Shown here in pieces: positions 59,778-64,000 of a DNA stretch of 64,000 nt (its first letter is position 1; each line of letters opens with the position of its first letter). A program made the position numbers and the translations under genes. Origin of the DNA: Allopontixanthobacter sp034376665 (GTDB lineage: Bacteria; Pseudomonadota; Alphaproteobacteria; Sphingomonadales; Sphingomonadaceae); the NCBI RefSeq assembly GCF_034376665.1, contig NZ_JAXMJI010000067.1, positions 1-64,000 of the forward strand. Direction: 5' to 3'. Below the pieces are notes generated by a model. It was not told where the DNA came from, did no database searches, and worked only from the letters and a program-made list of their open reading frames with translations.

Positions 59778-60566
59778 TTGGCCATGATGCGAACATGGTC
59801 GATGATCGGATTCGGGGAAGCCGGCGCAACTTTTGCCGGTGCCATGTACTGCGCCGGTCGCGCCTTTGACCGGAAGACGGACGATCCTGCGGCTCGCGAG
59901 GCCATGCTCGAAACCATTACAAAGGCCGGGGTTGAACCCTGCTCCGATGCCAAAGATGCGCTGGCAGGCGCGCAGGTGGTGCTCAGCCTGGTCACCGCAT
60001 CAAGCGCGCTGCAGGCGGCAATCGATGATGCGCCCTTCCTGGCGCCCGGCGCGCTGTGGATCGACATGAATTCGGTTGCCCCTGAAACCAAGTGCCGCGC
60101 TGCCAACGTGATCGAGGCTGCTGGCGGGCGGTACGTTGACGCCGCCATCATGGCGCCGGTTCAGCCCGCCGCGCTGTCGGTTCCGGTGCTGCTATCCGGC
60201 ACAGATGCAGCCGATGCCGAAACGGCGCTGGCTGATTTCGGGTTTTCCAGTCTCCGAATTGTCGGCGGCGAAGTGGGCCGGGCATCGACCATCAAGATGC
60301 TGCGTTCTGTCATGGTCAAGGGTATCGAGGCGCTGACCGCTGAAATGGTGCTGGCCGCCCGGCATGCCGGGGTCGCCGACGAAGTGCTGGCTTCGCTGGG
60401 GGAAGATTGGGCCTGCAAGGCCGAATATAATCTCGAACGGATGACCATGCACGGCCAGCGCCGGGCCGACGAAATGGAGGAAGTCGCAAAGACACTCGAA
60501 TCACTGGGCGTCGAACCGCTGATGACCCACGGCACAATCATTCGCCAGAGGGAGTTGGCCCGGTGA
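59778..60566 (+). CDS. NAD(P)-binding oxidoreductase, beta-hydroxyacid dehydrogenase-like
   Basis: A 262-residue protein with an N-terminal Rossmann domain (MIGFGEAGATFAGAM) and a C-terminal helical domain like DUF1932/6-phosphogluconate dehydrogenase C-terminus (VGRASTIKMLRSVMVKGIEA). It may reduce or oxidise a hydroxy acid. The TTG 59778 is supported by GGAGG eight bases upstream; the ATG at 59784 is the alternative. It is the first gene of the rightward lig run and overlaps ligJ, but no such step is part of the standard pathway. Confidence 0.75.
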   Translation: MAMMRTWSMIGFGEAGATFAGAMYCAGRAFDRKTDDPAAREAMLETITKAGVEPCSDAKDALAGAQVVLSLVTASSALQAAIDDAPFLAPGALWIDMNSVAPETKCRAANVIEAAGGRYVDAAIMAPVQPAALSVPVLLSGTDAADAETALADFGFSSLRIVGGEVGRASTIKMLRSVMVKGIEALTAEMVLAARHAGVADEVLASLGEDWACKAEYNLERMTMHGQRRADEMEEVAKTLESLGVEPLMTHGTIIRQRELAR

Positions 60567-61588
60567 CGCTGATCATCGACTGCCACGGCCATTACACGAC
60601 CGCGCCTGAAGCGCATAATCTATGGCGTGAGGCGCAGAAAGCGGCCTTCCGGGACGGGCGCGAAGCCCCGCCCTATCCGGCAATTTCCGATGACGAAATT
60701 CGCCGCACGATCGAGGAAAATCAGCTCCGCCTGGTCCGCGAACGCGGCGCCGATCTGACGATTTTCTCGCCGCGCGCCTCGGCCATGGCGCATCATGTCG
60801 GCGATCAGGCGGTGAGCACCGCATGGGCGCAGCATTGCAACAACCTCATCCACCGCGTCACGCAGTTGTTTCCCGAAACCTTCACCGGCGTCTGTATGCT
60901 GCCGCAATCGCCCGAGGCCGACCTGTCCGCGTCGGTTGCCGAACTTGAGCGCTGCGTGACGCAGCTTGGCTTTATCGGCTGCAATCTCAACCCCGATCCG
61001 GGCGGCGGGCACTTCACGCTGCCGCCACTGACCGATCGTTACTGGTACCCGATCTATGAAAAGATGGTCGAGCTGGACGTGCCGGCAATGATCCACGTTT
61101 CCGGCAGCTGCAACCCCGGCCTGCATGCCACCGGCGCATTCTATATCGCAGCCGATACCATTGCCTTCATGCAGCTGATCGAGGGCGATCTGTTCGCCGA
61201 TTTTCCGTCGCTGCGCTTCATCATCCCGCACGGCGGAGGCGCGGTTCCCTACCACTGGGGGCGTTATCGCGGGCTGGCCGATATGCTGAAGAAGCCCGAT
61301 CTGGCGGGGCATGTCATGAACAATGTATTCTTCGACACCTGCGTCTATCACCAGCCCGGCGTGGATTTGCTGGCCGATGTGATCGAGACGAAGAACATCC
61401 TGTTCGGCAGCGAAATGGTGGGCGCGGTACGCGGCATCGACCCGCAGACCGGGCATTATTTCGACGACACCAAACGCTATGTCGATGCGCTCGACATTAC
61501 CGCCGAGCAGCGCCACGCAATCTACGAAGGCAACGCCAGACGCGTGTTTCCCCGGCTTGACGCACAGCTGAAGGGGCGCGGGTTATGA
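60563..61588 (+). CDS. ligJ: 4-Oxalomesaconate hydratase
   Basis: A 341-residue amidohydrolase-superfamily hydratase that converts oxalomesaconate isomer to 4-carboxy-4-hydroxy-2-oxoadipate. Metal-binding His are in IDCHGHYTTA and MIHVSGSC; FIIPHGGGAVPYHWGRYRGL and NILFGSEMVGAVRG mark the barrel core. It overlaps neighbours at both ends by four bases (GTGA and ATGA). It is the LigJ/Zn-dependent type, not the GalB type. Confidence 0.92.
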   Translation: MTLIIDCHGHYTTAPEAHNLWREAQKAAFRDGREAPPYPAISDDEIRRTIEENQLRLVRERGADLTIFSPRASAMAHHVGDQAVSTAWAQHCNNLIHRVTQLFPETFTGVCMLPQSPEADLSASVAELERCVTQLGFIGCNLNPDPGGGHFTLPPLTDRYWYPIYEKMVELDVPAMIHVSGSCNPGLHATGAFYIAADTIAFMQLIEGDLFADFPSLRFIIPHGGGAVPYHWGRYRGLADMLKKPDLAGHVMNNVFFDTCVYHQPGVDLLADVIETKNILFGSEMVGAVRGIDPQTGHYFDDTKRYVDALDITAEQRHAIYEGNARRVFPRLDAQLKGRGL

Positions 61589-62637
61589 GCACTTGGCTGG
61601 CCAATGCCTGGTATGTCGCGGCATGGGACCGTGAAGTGGATAGCCAGCCCCTCGCCCGCACGATCTGCGGCGTGCCGATGATGTTCTATCGCAAACTGGA
61701 CCGGGGCGTCGTGGCCATGCGCGATGCCTGCCCGCACCGCCTGTTGCCGCTTTCCATGGGGCTGCGCGAGGGGGATTCGATCCGGTGCCGCTATCATGGG
61801 CTCAAGCTGGGTCAGGACGGAATTGCCGAGGAAATGCCGGTCAGTTCCGATCCGGTAAATCGGAACGTCTGCGCGGAAACCTTTATCGTGCACGAACGGC
61901 ACCGCTTCGTCTGGGTGTGGGTCGGTGAAAAAGCGAAAGCGGATCCGGCGCTGATCCCCGATCTTTGGCCCTGTTCTGCGGCGGGCTGGCGGTTTGATGG
62001 CGGCTATTTCGAAATCGCGTCGGATTACCGGCTGGCGATCGACAATCTGATGGACCTGACCCACGAAACCTATGTCCACACCGGTTCGATCGGCCAGCCC
62101 GAAATCATGCACGCTCCGATCGAGACCCATGTGGAAGGCGACCAGGTTTTCGTCAGGCGCTGGATGCCCGGGGTCGACGCACCGCCATTCTGGGCGGGAG
62201 CGTTGCGCCAGCAAGGCCAGGTCGATCGCTGGCAGATCTGCCAGTTCATGCTGCCTTGCGCGGTGATCATCGATGTGGGCGTAGCGCCAGTGGGTGCCGG
62301 CGCGACGGTCGAACGGCACGATCAGGGGGTCCGCGGCTTCGTGATCGACGTGATGACCCCGCAAAGTGAGACCAGCCATCACTACTTCTGGGGCATGGCG
62401 CGCAATTTCGACATCGATGACGAAGGCTTCACGGCCCGTTTTCGCCAGCAGCAGGGCGGTGTGTTCCTGCAGGACAAGGAAGTTCTGGAGGCCCAGCAGC
62501 GCTCCATCGAAGCGAACCCCCAGATGAAACTTGCCGCTTACAAAATCGACGAAGGGGGCACGCGTGCCCGCCAGATAATCGCCCGCGCCATCAAGGCGCA
62601 GGATAAGCAGTCGGAAACAGCGGAGGTGGCGAAATGA
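61585..62637 (+). CDS. VanA-like Rieske oxygenase (vanillate O-demethylase-type)
   Basis: A 350-residue oxygenase component. The Rieske cluster ligands are CPHR and CRYHG, and the mononuclear iron site is in AIDNLMDLTHETYVHTGSIG. N-terminal WYVAAWDREVDSQPLARTIC is typical of vanillate demethylase VanA. Location between ligJ and ligA suggests it makes protocatechuate (for example from vanillate). No reductase partner (VanB) is in the window, so it depends on a gene elsewhere. Sphingobium SYK-6 uses the unrelated LigM for this step. Confidence 0.85.
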   Translation: MSTWLANAWYVAAWDREVDSQPLARTICGVPMMFYRKLDRGVVAMRDACPHRLLPLSMGLREGDSIRCRYHGLKLGQDGIAEEMPVSSDPVNRNVCAETFIVHERHRFVWVWVGEKAKADPALIPDLWPCSAAGWRFDGGYFEIASDYRLAIDNLMDLTHETYVHTGSIGQPEIMHAPIETHVEGDQVFVRRWMPGVDAPPFWAGALRQQGQVDRWQICQFMLPCAVIIDVGVAPVGAGATVERHDQGVRGFVIDVMTPQSETSHHYFWGMARNFDIDDEGFTARFRQQQGGVFLQDKEVLEAQQRSIEANPQMKLAAYKIDEGGTRARQIIARAIKAQDKQSETAEVAK

Positions 62638-63044
62638 CCGGCCCAAAGGACATCCATACCTATCTCGCCGAGTTCGACGATATTCCGGGCACGCGGGTGT
62701 TCACCGCTCAACGGGCGCGGAAGGGCTATTGGCTCAACCAGTTCGCGATGAGCCTGATGAAGCCGGAAAACCGCGTCCGCTGGAAGGCGGATGAACGCGC
62801 CTATCTGGATGGATGGCCGATGACCGAAGAGCAGAAACAGGCCGTTCTGGACCGGGACTACAACAGCCTGCTCGATCTTGGCGGGAACATCTATTTCCTT
62901 GCCAAGGTCTTTTCCACTGACGGGCTCAGCTTCGTCCAGGCGGTCAGCACCATGACCGGGATGAGCGTGGAGGATTATCAGCAGATGATGATCGCCGGGG
63001 GTCGCTCGCCCGACGGCGTGCGCTCCATTCGTGAGGGGAACTGA
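62634..63044 (+). CDS. ligA: Protocatechuate 4,5-dioxygenase alpha subunit
   Basis: A 136-residue small subunit that covers the LigB active site. The LigA family helices are GTRVFTAQRARKGYWLNQFA, RVRWKADERAYLDGWPMTEE and NSLLDLGGNIYFLAKVFSTD. Its ATG overlaps the Rieske stop, and it is followed one base later by ligB. Confidence 0.95.
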   Translation: MTGPKDIHTYLAEFDDIPGTRVFTAQRARKGYWLNQFAMSLMKPENRVRWKADERAYLDGWPMTEEQKQAVLDRDYNSLLDLGGNIYFLAKVFSTDGLSFVQAVSTMTGMSVEDYQQMMIAGGRSPDGVRSIREGN

Positions 63045-63045
63045 G

Positions 63046-63888
63046 ATGGCCAGGATCACCGCCGGTATCGCCACCAGCCATATCCCCGCGCTGGGCGCAG
63101 CGATCGATCTGGGCAAGACGGGGGAGGATTACTGGCGCCCTGCTTTCGCCGGATATGAATGGACCAAGCAATGGATCGGGCAGAACCCGCCCGATGTCGT
63201 AATCCTGGTCTATAACGATCACGCATCGGCCTTCGACATGAACCTGATCCCCACCTTTGCGCTGGGCTGTGCCGAGAATTTTCAGCCCGCCGACGAAGGT
63301 TGGGGTCCGCGCCCGGTACCCGTGGTGGAGGGACACCCCGATCTCGCCTGGCATCTGGCGCAGAGCCTGATCCTCGACGAATTCGACATGACCATCATCA
63401 ACCGGATGGATGTCGATCACGGGCTTACCGTGCCGCTGTCGCTGATGTTCGGGCAGCCGCAAGCCTGGCCCTGCCGGGTGATCCCGCTCGCGGTCAATGT
63501 GGTCACCTATCCGCCGCCATCGGGCAATCGCTGCTGGGCGCTGGGCGAGGCAATTGCGCGCGCAGTGGCAGGGTTCCCCGATGATCTCAACGTGCAGGTA
63601 TGGGGCACGGGGGGGATGAGTCATCAGCTGCAAGGCCCGCGCGCCGGGCTGATCAACCGCGAGTGGGACAACAGGTTTCTCGACCAGTTGATCGGCGAGA
63701 GCGATGCCCTGCGGCATATTCCGCATATCGAATATCTGCGCGAAACGGGCAGCGAAGGCATCGAAATGGTGATGTGGTTGATCATGCGCGGCGCACTAGG
63801 CCGCACCACCCGCTGCCTGCACCGTCATTACCACGTGCCTGCCTCGAACACCGCGGTCGGCCACATCGTTCTGGAGCCTGTATCATGA
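63046..63888 (+). CDS. ligB: Protocatechuate 4,5-dioxygenase beta subunit
   Basis: A 280-residue class III extradiol dioxygenase. Fe(II) ligands appear as His12 (TSHIPAL), His59 (VYNDHASAF) and Glu in TGSEGIEMVMW; the catalytic base His is in GGMSHQLQGPRAG. It opens protocatechuate to 4-carboxy-2-hydroxymuconate-6-semialdehyde. GAGGGG upstream sets ATG 63046. It overlaps ligC. Confidence 0.95.
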   Translation: MARITAGIATSHIPALGAAIDLGKTGEDYWRPAFAGYEWTKQWIGQNPPDVVILVYNDHASAFDMNLIPTFALGCAENFQPADEGWGPRPVPVVEGHPDLAWHLAQSLILDEFDMTIINRMDVDHGLTVPLSLMFGQPQAWPCRVIPLAVNVVTYPPPSGNRCWALGEAIARAVAGFPDDLNVQVWGTGGMSHQLQGPRAGLINREWDNRFLDQLIGESDALRHIPHIEYLRETGSEGIEMVMWLIMRGALGRTTRCLHRHYHVPASNTAVGHIVLEPVS

Positions 63889-64000
63889 GAATTGCCATCG
63901 CCGGGACCGGCGCCTTCGGTGAAAAGCACCTCGAAGGCCTCGCCAACATCGATGGCGTCAGCGTCACCGCGCTGACCAGCCGCCGGATCGAACAGGCGCA
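63885..64000 (+). CDS. ligC: 4-Carboxy-2-hydroxymuconate-6-semialdehyde dehydrogenase (partial)
   Basis: Only 38 codons are in the window. The N-terminus MRIAIAGTGAFGEKHLEGLA is a Gfo/Idh/MocA-type nucleotide-binding fold, as in LigC, which oxidises the ring-cleavage product to PDC. Overlaps the ligB stop as ATGA. Identity rests on the fold and on operon position. Confidence 0.85.
   Translation, partial: MRIAIAGTGAFGEKHLEGLANIDGVSVTALTSRRIEQA

Overview
The window reads as a chromosomal segment of a GC-rich alphaproteobacterium of the order Sphingomonadales, possibly Erythrobacteraceae or a Novosphingobium-like genus. The evidence is the protocatechuate 4,5-cleavage (lig) pathway, a PhyR-NepR-EcfG general stress locus with GGAAC-N16/17-CGTT promoters, class I PHA synthase with an Ala/Lys-rich phasin, and two TonB-dependent receptors next to aromatic-acid genes. 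No insertion sequence, phage, CRISPR array or rRNA operon was recognised. The genus call is an inference from gene content only.

Layout, left half. 1-7.9 kb is a polysaccharide locus: a Wzz-like protein (cut by the left edge), a Wza-like export lipoprotein, an initiating sugar transferase, a metallophosphoesterase, two sulfotransferases, an O-antigen ligase/polymerase-like membrane protein and two related tiny membrane proteins. This suggests a sulfated exopolysaccharide. 8.0-9.6 kb has two small secreted proteins of unknown function and tRNA-Thr(CGT) and tRNA-Cys(GCA). 9.7-13.8 kb has a thioesterase-fold protein and a six-gene leftward run: membrane-anchored LuxR-type HTH, small protein, membrane protein, RadC/JAB protein, stand-alone winged helix, crotonase. 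13.8-24 kb holds housekeeping and storage genes: alaC-like aminotransferase, phaC, phasin, clpS, lptF, lptG, a fatty-acid desaturase and a GNAT-like protein. 23.7-28.1 kb is the general stress response locus, with a candidate small RNA on the minus strand. 28.2-38.2 kb has an AI-2E family transporter, sodB, a dicarboxylate-type symporter, glmM, DUF1272, thiD, a LOG-family protein, a LytTR membrane regulator and a serine hydrolase.

Layout, right half (38.3-64 kb) is an aromatic catabolism island. One block has an AraC regulator, aldehyde dehydrogenase, tandem OsmC protein, DUF3179-like membrane protein and TonB receptor. The next has a UbiD decarboxylase diverging from a TetR regulator and ubiX around a perfect 21-bp palindrome. 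The third has an SDR, a second TonB receptor, a predicted Tat-exported ThDP enzyme and an aromatic-acid MFS transporter. The last block is the protocatechuate 4,5-cleavage pathway: ligI, ligU and ligK leftward, then a LysR regulator with two HTH domains, then an oxidoreductase, ligJ, a VanA-like Rieske oxygenase, ligA, ligB and ligC (cut by the right edge) rightward. Together these could take up, funnel and ring-cleave lignin-type aromatics to pyruvate and oxaloacetate.

The most notable non-coding signals are the candidate sRNA at 24328-24423, three canonical EcfG promoters, a pair of inverted PhaR-like operators around the phasin promoter, and a shared 33-bp element upstream of the two TonB-receptor operons (39292-39324 and 50107-50139). 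Most unusual proteins: the Tat-exported ThDP enzyme, the tandem-OsmC protein, the double-HTH LysR and the HTH-TM/RadC cassette.
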